Position numbers and translations under genes: made by a program
Shown here: positions 8,474-15,405 of the stretch, in pieces
Numbering within the stretch: the first letter of the stretch is position 1
How the letters are laid out: every line of letters begins with the position of its first letter
Notes under the pieces: model-generated
What the model saw: only the letters and a program-made list of their open reading frames with translations
What the model was told of the DNA's origin: nothing
Database searches by the model: none
Origin: Planktomarina sp.
GTDB lineage: Bacteria > Pseudomonadota > Alphaproteobacteria > Rhodobacterales > Rhodobacteraceae
Direction: 5' to 3'
DNA length: 16,160 nt
Assembly: GCA_022425445.1 (NCBI GenBank)
Contig: JAKMFM010000044.1
Coordinates: 1-16,160 of the forward strand

Positions 8474-8882
8474 TTTGAGCTCCTAATCTAATGCTAAAAC
8501 GCGCTTTAGTGCAGGCAAGCCCGGTCTGACAATCCCCTGAATTGCGCCAGCAATATGACCTTGCGTCATTCAGTTTACGGGAAGATATTTCTGGGCGCCT
8601 CGAGGCGCGCCTGTGAGCGCTTCAACACCCCCAGCGCACTTGACGATGTGCACAGTCATGCGCGGTAAAAAAAGAAATTTATGCCCCATGGTAAAAAAAA
8701 TCATGATAGCTTTCCCCACTGGCGCAGGCTTTGGTTGCATTTTTGAGCGCAGAGCCGCAGAAATCTTAAGAGATCTGGCTGGCGGGCATATCACCGCCCA
8801 AACCGCTGAGGCACTCTGCGGACTGGCACCAAAATAGATTGCAAATGTGTTGGCACAGGCCAGCAAAGGTAAGGAGTTGGAA
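8474..8882. promoter_or_regulatory. Divergent 409-base intergenic region with a perfect palindrome and a doubtful small ORF
   Basis: This gap separates two outward-facing genes and must hold both promoters. It contains a perfect 14-base palindrome, GCGCCTCGAGGCGC (8595-8608), that could be an operator. A possible but weak plus-strand promoter is TTGACG (8640-8645) with an A-rich partner near 8664-8669. An open frame of 49 codons from the ATG at 8688 (MVKKIMIAFPTGAGFG...) to the stop at 8837, or 74 codons from 8613, has no good ribosome site and no family I recognise. AAGGAG at 8871-8876 is the ribosome binding site of the next gene. Confidence 0.5.
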
Positions 8883-10091
8883 ATGGCACGACCGCTGCAA
8901 AACCCCAAAGCGCAAAGCTACGACGTAATTATCATTGGCGGCGCCATGTATGGCAGCTCCCTCGCTTGGTGGCTCAGCCGCGATCCCAGTTTTGACGGCT
9001 CTATTCTCGTGGTAGAGCGGGACCTCAGTTTTGAATTTGCGTCCACAAGCCACACAAACTCCTGCATTCGTCAACAATTTTCGAACCCAACCAATATCCA
9101 AATTAGCCAATTCGGTGCAGAATTCATCAATAATTTTCAGAGCTATTTTGACCATGACCCACGTGTCCCGCAGATCCATATCCAATCTTTTGGCTATATG
9201 TATTTGGCCGATAGCGCCGCCGGGGCAGAGAATCTGCGTCTTAGTCAAGAGGTACAAGCACAACTGGGCGCCGGTACGCGGCATATGACGGCTGCTGAAA
9301 TTAAGGCTGACTATCCGTTTTATCATTTGGATGATATTACCGCAGGCAATCACAACGCCGTTAACGAAGGCTATTTTGATGGCGGCACGATTTTTGATTG
9401 GTGCAAGCGCGTGGCCCAAGAAAAAGGCGCTGAATACGCGCAAAATGAGGTTGTGGCGATTAACCGTCGCGCAGACCGAATCCAGAGCGTCAGCCTGGCC
9501 TCCGGTGAGCGTGTCACCTGCGGGCTCGTGGTCAATTGCACGGGGCCCCGTGCCGTAAAAACCGCTCGCTTGGCCGGGCTCGACTTGCCTGTTGAGCCGC
9601 GCAAACGCTACACTTTCATCTTCGATGCCGAACAGCCTTTGGAGCGCGACCTGCCCCTCACCATTGATCCCTCTGGCGTGCATATGCGCTCGGAGGGGCG
9701 CTATTATCTGGCCGGTTGTCCACCGGATAAAGACCCTTCTGTGGCCTATGATGATTTCATCCAGGACCACAGTATTTGGCAAGAGAAGGTCTGGCCCATT
9801 CTCGCCGCCCGCGTGCCGCAATTCGAAGCGATCAAATTGGTCAACAGCTGGGCGGGACATTACGACTACAACACCTTCGATCAAAACGCGATCATCGGCC
9901 CGCATCATAAGGTCGAGAACTTCCTCTTTGCCAATGGGTTTTCTGGTCACGGCTTACAACAATCTATGGCCATTGGGCGCGGATTGGCGGAATTCATTGC
10001 ATATGGCGCCTATCGCAGTATTGACCTTTCTCCCTTCGCATACGAGCGTGTCGAAGATGGCAAACCCTTTATCGAAAAGGCTGTAATTTGA
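8883..10091 (+). CDS. FAD-dependent oxidoreductase, DAO/FOXRED1-like family
   Basis: A 402-residue protein of the D-amino-acid/sarcosine oxidase fold. The N-terminal FAD motif is GGAMYG (19-24), where the middle Gly of GxGxxG is Ala, as often seen in this roseobacter subgroup. The substrate-domain block SCIRQQFSNPTNIQIS and the C-terminal FAD block NGFSGHGLQQSMAIGRGLAE are those of FOXRED1-like oxidases and dehydrogenases. The family oxidises C-N bonds of secondary or tertiary amines and amino acids; the substrate is not readable here. The start at 8883 has AAGGAG six bases upstream, which is better than the ATG at 8847. The stop overlaps the next start by one base (TGATG). Facing a GcvT-fold protein, it could generate methylene groups for tetrahydrofolate, like dimethylglycine or sarcosine oxidising systems. 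Confidence 0.85.
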   Translation: MARPLQNPKAQSYDVIIIGGAMYGSSLAWWLSRDPSFDGSILVVERDLSFEFASTSHTNSCIRQQFSNPTNIQISQFGAEFINNFQSYFDHDPRVPQIHIQSFGYMYLADSAAGAENLRLSQEVQAQLGAGTRHMTAAEIKADYPFYHLDDITAGNHNAVNEGYFDGGTIFDWCKRVAQEKGAEYAQNEVVAINRRADRIQSVSLASGERVTCGLVVNCTGPRAVKTARLAGLDLPVEPRKRYTFIFDAEQPLERDLPLTIDPSGVHMRSEGRYYLAGCPPDKDPSVAYDDFIQDHSIWQEKVWPILAARVPQFEAIKLVNSWAGHYDYNTFDQNAIIGPHHKVENFLFANGFSGHGLQQSMAIGRGLAEFIAYGAYRSIDLSPFAYERVEDGKPFIEKAVI

Positions 10092-10927
10092 TGAAAAAAC
10101 TTGTGTTAACCGGTGCTGGGGGACGGCTGGGTTCCTATCTGCGCGAACCGCTGAGCCGGATGTGCGACACGCTGGTCTCTACCGATTGGACGGAGGAGCT
10201 CGGCAAGCTTTATCCCAGTGAGACCTATGTGAAAGCGGACCTAGGAGATCTGGGCGCCATGGAGGCGGTGCTGGATGGCGCAGAAATGGTGGTTCATTTT
10301 GGCGCAATTGGCGATGAGGCCGCCTGGGACCAGATTCTACATTCCAACATCATGGGCGCCTACAATGTCTGGGAGGCGGCCGCGCGAAAGGGACTGCGCC
10401 GCGTGGTCTATGCTAGCTCCATTCATGCGGTGGGCATGTATCCCAAAACCCAAAGGATCGACACAGAGGTCCCCCACCGCCCAGATACATACTATGGTTT
10501 GGCAAAATGTTTCGCAGAAGACCTTGGAAGCCTCTATTGGGACAAAAAGGGTATTGAAAGTGTGCACCTGCGTATTCTTTCCGCCGCACAGGTCAACAAT
10601 TCGCGCGCGCTCGGCTCGTGGCTGTCCTATGACGATCTGATCCATTTGGTTCAACAGGCAATCACCACGCCAATCACTGGCTTTTCGGTAATCTATGGCG
10701 TGTCCAACAATGACCGTGTCACAGTCGACAATCACAAAGCGGCCTTCTTGGGCTATCGTCCGAAAGACAATGCAGAACAATTTGCCGCAGAGGTTCTGGC
10801 CGCCGCGGATCCTGCAGATCCGCATGACCCCGGCCAGATGTGCCAAGGCGGGCCTTTCGCGTCAGTGGAGATTGGATTTTCAGGCACGGCCAGCATGAAT
10901 ATCGTCCAAGATAAAAAAGAGACGTAG
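10091..10927 (+). CDS. NAD(P)-dependent oxidoreductase, uronate dehydrogenase-like SDR
   Basis: A 278-residue extended short-chain dehydrogenase. The Rossmann motif TGAGGRLG occupies residues 7-14, VVYASSIHAVGMYP carries the catalytic Ser/Thr region, and the YxxxK pair is Tyr135/Lys139 in YYGLAKCFAEDL. The tail resembles Agrobacterium uronate dehydrogenase closely, including LGSWLSYDDLIHLV near SWFSHDD of that enzyme, then FLGYRPKDNAEQF and QGGPFAS. That enzyme oxidises galacturonate or glucuronate C1 with NAD to the lactone. No other uronate pathway gene is in the window, and the gene is coupled to an amine-type oxidase by a one-base overlap, so a different cyclic hemiacetal, hydroxy-acid or aldehyde substrate is possible. 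A TTG three bases earlier is a less likely start. Confidence 0.82.
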   Translation: MKKLVLTGAGGRLGSYLREPLSRMCDTLVSTDWTEELGKLYPSETYVKADLGDLGAMEAVLDGAEMVVHFGAIGDEAAWDQILHSNIMGAYNVWEAAARKGLRRVVYASSIHAVGMYPKTQRIDTEVPHRPDTYYGLAKCFAEDLGSLYWDKKGIESVHLRILSAAQVNNSRALGSWLSYDDLIHLVQQAITTPITGFSVIYGVSNNDRVTVDNHKAAFLGYRPKDNAEQFAAEVLAAADPADPHDPGQMCQGGPFASVEIGFSGTASMNIVQDKKET

Positions 10928-10934
10928 ATCACCC

Positions 10935-11903
10935 ATGGCGGCGGATCCGGCCTCCCCCAACTGCTGCGCCCCATCCAGTTCCAGGGGCGTTCCCTCTGAG
11001 CGCGCGGCGCAATCTATGGGCAGCGGGGCGCATTTTGGTGCGCTTTGCGCGATACCGGGCGGCTCGGGCTTGATGGGCACCACCCGGCCGGTCATCAAGC
11101 TGGACGGCGAAGCGCCGCAGCGCCGGGTCAAGCTTAAACCCTTTTTGCTAGGGCAGACACCGGTGAGCAATGGCGAATTTTCCCACTTCGTAGACCAGAC
11201 CGGATATGTGACAGAGGCTGAAGTTTTTGGCTGGTCTTTCGTCTTTCATCTTCAGGTTCCCGCCACCCAAACCACCGAGCAAGGCGCCGCAGGCGCGCAA
11301 TGGTGGCGCCGGGTCGATGGGGCGAATTGGCGGCATCCCACAGGCCCTTTGGGCGCCGAAGGCCTACCCGATCACCCTGCGGTTCATGTGTCTTGGTCGG
11401 ATGCGCAAGCCTATTGCGCTTGGGCAGGCGGACGTCTTCCAAGCGAAGCGGAATGGGAGCACGCCGCCCGTGGCGGTTTGGGAGATGTGGCGTATCCTTG
11501 GGGAAATGCGCCGCCCAATGATCGCGAGCATCTGCCTTGCAATATCTGGCAGGGCAGCTTTCCCACCCAAAACACCGCCGCCGATGGCTATGCTTTCACC
11601 AGCCCGGCACGCTCCTTCGCCCCCAATGGATACGGGCTTTATGGCATGGCCGGAAATGTCTGGGATTGGACCGCCGATTTATTTCGCCTGAAATCCCTGT
11701 CAAAGGCCGGTAAGGCCCATGCGGCGGCCATGCGGGGATATCGCGTCATCAAAGGTGGCAGCTTTCTATGCCATGCCTCCTATTGCACGCGCTACCGCAT
11801 CGCCGCGCGCACGGGCAATTCACCTGAGAGCACCACCAGCCATATGGGATTTCGCATTGCCTTTGACGCGCCGCCCGCGCGCGTCACGTCACCGATGATG
11901 TAA
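10935..11903 (+). CDS. Formylglycine-generating enzyme (sulfatase-modifying factor family)
   Basis: A 322-residue copper-dependent FGE-type protein. True FGEs oxidise the Cys in CxPxR of type I sulfatases to C-alpha-formylglycine. The FGE core runs from about residue 40 (IPGGSGLMGT) to 315. The catalytic pair Cys279 and Cys284 lies in GGSFLCHASYCTRYRIAARTGN and aligns with human FGE Cys336/Cys341. VSWSDAQAYCAWAGGRLPSEAEWE, NIWQGSFP and GNVWDWT are classic family blocks. These argue for a real FGE rather than an ergothioneine-type EgtB. The N-terminus carries a CCAPSSSR stretch (10-17) that loosely recalls a sulfatase motif but is not CxPxR. It starts seven bases after the uronate-dehydrogenase-like gene, with only a weak ribosome site. 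No sulfatase is visible in the window. Confidence 0.9.
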   Translation: MAADPASPNCCAPSSSRGVPSERAAQSMGSGAHFGALCAIPGGSGLMGTTRPVIKLDGEAPQRRVKLKPFLLGQTPVSNGEFSHFVDQTGYVTEAEVFGWSFVFHLQVPATQTTEQGAAGAQWWRRVDGANWRHPTGPLGAEGLPDHPAVHVSWSDAQAYCAWAGGRLPSEAEWEHAARGGLGDVAYPWGNAPPNDREHLPCNIWQGSFPTQNTAADGYAFTSPARSFAPNGYGLYGMAGNVWDWTADLFRLKSLSKAGKAHAAAMRGYRVIKGGSFLCHASYCTRYRIAARTGNSPESTTSHMGFRIAFDAPPARVTSPMM

Positions 11904-11914
11904 ATCATTTTTTT
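11895..11914 (+). terminator. Weak intrinsic terminator candidate after the FGE gene
   Basis: ATGAT (11895-11899) can pair with ATCAT (11904-11908) around the TAA stop codon, and seven T follow at 11908-11914. The stem is short and AT-only, so termination by this element alone is doubtful. Confidence 0.3.
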
Positions 11915-12254
11915 GTTTTGAATGCGTTCCTATCATCAGCCCTACTTTAACAAAGACCGATCACCCCGCCGATGACCGCTCCAACAATCAACAGCTTGCG
12001 ATTCAGCCGCAACTAATGCCGCACAATCCATTACTCCTGTTAATTTTTTTGAAATATTTTTGAAGAAAAAACTTCAATCTGTAGGTGCCACGTAAGGCCA
12101 ACAGGACCAATTGACCTGCGAAAAACCTATCGATAGATCCCCTCTCACCGAAGGTTGCGCGCGCCCCTGACAATGGCGGTTGGACTTCAAGCCATCTGTC
12201 CCAGTGAAACCAACCTGCCTGTGTCACGCGGCCTGTGATCTGTCCCCAGCGCGC
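11904..12254. other. Convergent intergenic stretch without a recognised gene
   Basis: This 351-base gap lies between the convergent FGE and DUF1989 genes. It holds an AT-rich patch (about 12031-12078) with a hairpin TTGAAG/CTTCAA around six A (12060-12077), which could help stop transcription. A minus-strand frame of 74 codons (12003-12227) has no family features, and a 21-codon hydrophobic frame near 11953-12015 lacks a good start. I see no RNA gene. Confidence 0.5.
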
Positions 12255-13100
12255 TTATTGGCGGTATGGATTGCGCGGCGGCGAGGTGAAACCCGCCAGA
12301 GATTTGGGCGCATAGACCTCAATGACCAGCGGATGGCATTGCGCAGTGTCGCTGGAATGCTCTGCGCCGCAATCACCGCCGGGGCAGGTCGACAGTCCGA
12401 GCGTGATATCAATCTGTGCCTCGAGCTCCAGAAAGTCTCCGGGACGCACCGGGCTGGCCTTCATGAAATATTGATGAGTGTCCTGGGTAAACCCCGTCAG
12501 CATAAAGACATTAAGCACATCATGCACATGCCGCTCCGCCTCCTCTAGCGCCAGATCAAAGTGATCCGCCACGGCCCTCGTCAGGTTGGAATGGCAACAA
12601 TGGTGGTAATCAGTACCGCTGAGCAGCCGTCCCGTATAGGGATCGCAGCGCGTGCCAATCACATCGTGTACAGAGCCACCATCAGCGTCATAGCCATACC
12701 AGTCAAGCGTGTCACAGGTGATATGCGCGAGTGGCCGCATGAAGGGGAAGCTCGACCAGAGACTGTCACCCTTGCTGACATGGGTGCCATGCAGGGCGCG
12801 TGTTTTGCCGCTGTAAAACCGCTCAGCGAGGTTGTGGCTGTTCCAAATGTTCAGATCGCCCACCTGCGGTCCCTCCACAGACACAATCCGCGCAAAATAT
12901 CCTGCTGGAACATCAATGCAGGCGGCGGTTCGGGGCGGCACAGAGAGCTGCTGTACCAGTTTTGCGCCCTCCCGCCTCGCCGCTGAAGCCGCCAGATCCA
13001 CTTGCGGCAAGGTCTGAGTAGGATAACACACAATCACCGGACGCTCCCTCCGCGCCTGCGCATCTTTGGGTTCGGGGTGGGTAGGATGTTGATGTTTCAT
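12255..13100 (-). CDS. DUF1989 (urea carboxylase-associated family) protein
   Basis: A 281-residue DUF1989 protein. Conserved blocks are the QVGDLNIWN stretch (79-87), HDVIGTRCDPY (145-155), CCHSN (168-172) and LSTCPGGDCG with Cys239/Cys244, a set of Cys and His residues consistent with metal binding. Paired members of this family (CgmA/CgmB) hydrolyse carboxyguanidine next to guanidine carboxylase; single-copy members such as this are uncharacterised. No urea or guanidine carboxylase is in the window. The start at 13100 is chosen because GAGAGG lies four bases upstream. An in-frame ATG at 13127 and the first at 13211 lack a ribosome site and would overlap the promoter of the divergent lyase gene. 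The 100-base divergent gap suggests shared control with the following operon. A metal-dependent amidine/amide hydrolase is my inference. Confidence 0.82.
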   Translation of the reverse strand: MKHQHPTHPEPKDAQARRERPVIVCYPTQTLPQVDLAASAARREGAKLVQQLSVPPRTAACIDVPAGYFARIVSVEGPQVGDLNIWNSHNLAERFYSGKTRALHGTHVSKGDSLWSSFPFMRPLAHITCDTLDWYGYDADGGSVHDVIGTRCDPYTGRLLSGTDYHHCCHSNLTRAVADHFDLALEEAERHVHDVLNVFMLTGFTQDTHQYFMKASPVRPGDFLELEAQIDITLGLSTCPGGDCGAEHSSDTAQCHPLVIEVYAPKSLAGFTSPPRNPYRQ

Positions 13101-13200
13101 GCAGCCTCTCTTTTTGATTGCTTCCATGTTAAAGGCACGCTGTGAAATTGACAATTCCACGCTGTGACAGGTCGCATATGGGCTTGCTCTTGCGGTTGCG

Positions 13201-14265
13201 ATGGGCTCCATTCACGGGATGGATATATTGCAAAACCCCCACCGCCACATTGGTTTGATTGTCGACATCCTGCGCGACATCCCCGCCCCCTCGACTGATT
13301 CTGTTGCTGTGCAAGCCCTTTTGGCCCGTTGCCCCAATGCTGCTGAAACTGAAATGCTGCAAGCTCCCAATGTTGCGCAAGATCTGAACATCGCGCAGCT
13401 CAGCGTGAAAGATGAGCGCACCCGCATGGGCCTGGGCAGTTTCAAAGCACTTGGTGCAGCCTATGTCATCGCCCATAGCGCCATCGTCCAAGGCGAAGCG
13501 CAAAGCGCCAAAACCTATGTCACCGCCAGTGCTGGAAATCACGGGCTCAGCGTGGCGGCAGGCGCAAAAGCCTTTGGCGCCGCCGCAGTGATCTTTCTCA
13601 GCCAGAGCGTGCCAGAAGCTTTTGCCAAAAGATTGATCGCGCATGGCGCAACTGTTGAGCGCGCCGGCGAGACCTATGAACAGAGCATGAGCGCGGCGCA
13701 AGCTGCGGCCAAGGACAACGGGTGGACCTTGCTGTCGGACAGCTCTTGGCCAGGCTACAGCGATCTGAGTCATCGTTTAATGGAGGGCTATACTGTCTTT
13801 ATGGCCGAAGCCGAGCGGCAAATTCCTGCGCCCAGCCATATATTCTTACAAGCTGGCGTTGGCGGATTGGCCGGCGCCGCAGCGGCGATGGCACGCAAAA
13901 CTTGGGGCGAAGCACCGGTGATCGTGGTGGTTGAACCATGCCACGCCCCGGCTTTGTACAGCTGCATTCAGGCCGGTGATTTCATCGCCGCGACCGGCCC
14001 AGGAAGCGCCATGGGCCGGCTAGATTGCCTAGAGGCCTCTTTGATTGCTCTGAAGGGGCTGGCCAAAGATGCCGATGTCTTCGCGCTGATCAGCGAAGAG
14101 GAAGGTCAAGCCGGCGCCAATTATGCCGCGGCGCATCAAATGGAGAGTACACCCTCCGGAGCCGCGGGGCTGGCGGGTCTTCTGGCCTCACCTGCCCATC
14201 GTTCGGCGCTCAAACTTGACGCAAACTCTCATGTGCTCGTCATACTTTCAGAAGGTCCTGAATAA
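13201..14265 (+). CDS. PLP-dependent ammonia-lyase, diaminopropionate ammonia-lyase-like
   Basis: A 354-residue fold-type II PLP enzyme. The Schiff-base Lys82 lies in DERTRMGLGSFKALG, the substrate/PLP loop is TASAGNHGLSVA, and the phosphate-binding glycine loop is QAGVGGLAGA. WPGYSDLSHRLMEGY and EEEGQAGANYAA match the diaminopropionate ammonia-lyase (YgeX) branch better than threonine dehydratase. That enzyme turns 2,3-diaminopropionate into pyruvate and two ammonia. In ectoine operons the comparable position is held by EutB, a dehydratase-like protein. The start is uncertain: neither 13201 nor the in-frame ATG at 13219 has a clear ribosome site. The stop overlaps the next start by one base (TAATG). 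It is divergent from the DUF1989 gene. Confidence 0.83.
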   Translation: MGSIHGMDILQNPHRHIGLIVDILRDIPAPSTDSVAVQALLARCPNAAETEMLQAPNVAQDLNIAQLSVKDERTRMGLGSFKALGAAYVIAHSAIVQGEAQSAKTYVTASAGNHGLSVAAGAKAFGAAAVIFLSQSVPEAFAKRLIAHGATVERAGETYEQSMSAAQAAAKDNGWTLLSDSSWPGYSDLSHRLMEGYTVFMAEAERQIPAPSHIFLQAGVGGLAGAAAAMARKTWGEAPVIVVVEPCHAPALYSCIQAGDFIAATGPGSAMGRLDCLEASLIALKGLAKDADVFALISEEEGQAGANYAAAHQMESTPSGAAGLAGLLASPAHRSALKLDANSHVLVILSEGPE

Positions 14266-15404
14266 TGACCCAAGGCTTCACAACCCCAGAATTTAAAGAG
14301 CGCCTGAAACGGGCCCAAGGCCGCATGGATGACGCTGATCTCGATGCCATTTTGCTAACCACTGAGCCAGATATTCGCTATTTCACAGGCTATCTCACGA
14401 GGTTCTGGGAAAGCCCATGCCGGCCTTGGTTCTTGGTCTTGCCCCGCGCTGGCGATCCTATTGCCGTCATCCCCTCAATTGGCGCCGCGTTGATGGCCCG
14501 TACGTGGATATCAGATATCCGCACATGGCGCGCGCCAGATCTCGACGATGACGGCATCGGCCTTTTGGCCGAAACCCTGCGTGCGTTAGGCCCGCGCATT
14601 GGCACGCCCAGTGGCTTGCAGTCTCATCTGCGCATGCCGCTGGATGACTTTGGTCGGCTCAACGCCGCTCTGCTCAAGCCCATCGGTGCGGATGCTGGCA
14701 TTCTGCAGAGCCTGCGTTTGGTGAAATCTGACGCGGAGATAGAGAAGATCAGAACCGCATGTCACATTGCCACCCGCGCCTTTGAGCGCGTGCCAGAGAT
14801 TGCCCGCGTCGGTCAGCCTTTAGCAGCGGTGTTTCGTGATTTTCAGCGCCTTTGCCTGGAGGAAGGCGCCGATTGGGTGCCCTATCTCGCGGGTGCTACG
14901 GCCCAGGGCGGCTATGGCGATGTGATCTCTCCGGCCGACGAGCGTCCCCTCACGGCGGGAGATATCTTGATGCTGGATACAGGCTTGGTGCATGATGGCT
15001 ATTTTTGCGATTTTGATCGCAACTTTGCCGTTGGCATCCCATCGCCAGATGTTGCCGCAGGGCACAGCCGTTTGATCGACGCCACTTATGCCGCTTTTGA
15101 GGCCGCGCGACCGGGCAATACCGCCGCTGATCTATCTCACGTTATGGACAAAATTGTCACCGGCGGCGCCGGCGGGTCCGAAGCTGGCCGCTACGGCCAC
15201 GGGCTTGGCATGAACCTCACAGAATGGCCCAGCTTGATCCCAACAGATCACACGCCGCTGGTCCCGGGTATGGTACTAACCTTGGAGCCAGGGATCGAAC
15301 TGGCGCCGGGCCGCGCTTTGGTTCATGAAGAAAATATTGTCATTCGCGAGAATGGCGCCGAATGGCTTAGCCAACCCTATGCCGCCGAAATGCGCAGGAT
15401 ATAA
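14265..15404 (+). CDS. M24 family metallohydrolase (Xaa-Pro peptidase/ectoine hydrolase-like)
   Basis: A 379-residue protein with a creatinase N-terminal domain (about 10-140) and an M24 pita-bread catalytic domain. All five metal ligands of an active enzyme are present: Asp238 and Asp249 (LDTGLVHDGYFCDFDR), His312 (YGHGLGMN), Glu341 (LEPGIE) and Glu356 (HEENIV). The family includes Xaa-Pro aminopeptidases, creatinase and ectoine hydrolase EutD/DoeA. The N-terminal motif YFTGYLTRFWESPCRPW lies where ectoine hydrolases carry TGYDGWSFY, so this is probably a relative with another substrate. It is translationally coupled upstream to the ammonia-lyase, and only one base separates its stop from the EutA-like start. 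Ring opening or amide hydrolysis feeding the lyase is my inference. Confidence 0.87.
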   Translation: MTQGFTTPEFKERLKRAQGRMDDADLDAILLTTEPDIRYFTGYLTRFWESPCRPWFLVLPRAGDPIAVIPSIGAALMARTWISDIRTWRAPDLDDDGIGLLAETLRALGPRIGTPSGLQSHLRMPLDDFGRLNAALLKPIGADAGILQSLRLVKSDAEIEKIRTACHIATRAFERVPEIARVGQPLAAVFRDFQRLCLEEGADWVPYLAGATAQGGYGDVISPADERPLTAGDILMLDTGLVHDGYFCDFDRNFAVGIPSPDVAAGHSRLIDATYAAFEAARPGNTAADLSHVMDKIVTGGAGGSEAGRYGHGLGMNLTEWPSLIPTDHTPLVPGMVLTLEPGIELAPGRALVHEENIVIRENGAEWLSQPYAAEMRRI

Positions 15405-15405
15405 C

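Noticed and set aside
8766..9950. 394-codon minus-strand frame opposite the FAD oxidase
   Set aside because: The plus strand has a clear FAD motif, ribosome site and family blocks; the antisense product resembles nothing known to me.
11953..12015. A 21-codon minus-strand hydrophobic frame (LLIVGAVIGGVIGLC)
   Set aside because: It starts only at TTG, has no ribosome site and is too short to support; it could be a chance membrane-like stretch.
12060..12077. AT-only hairpin with an A6 loop
   Set aside because: Without a GC-rich stem it is too weak to be called a terminator with confidence; it is described only within the intergenic entry.
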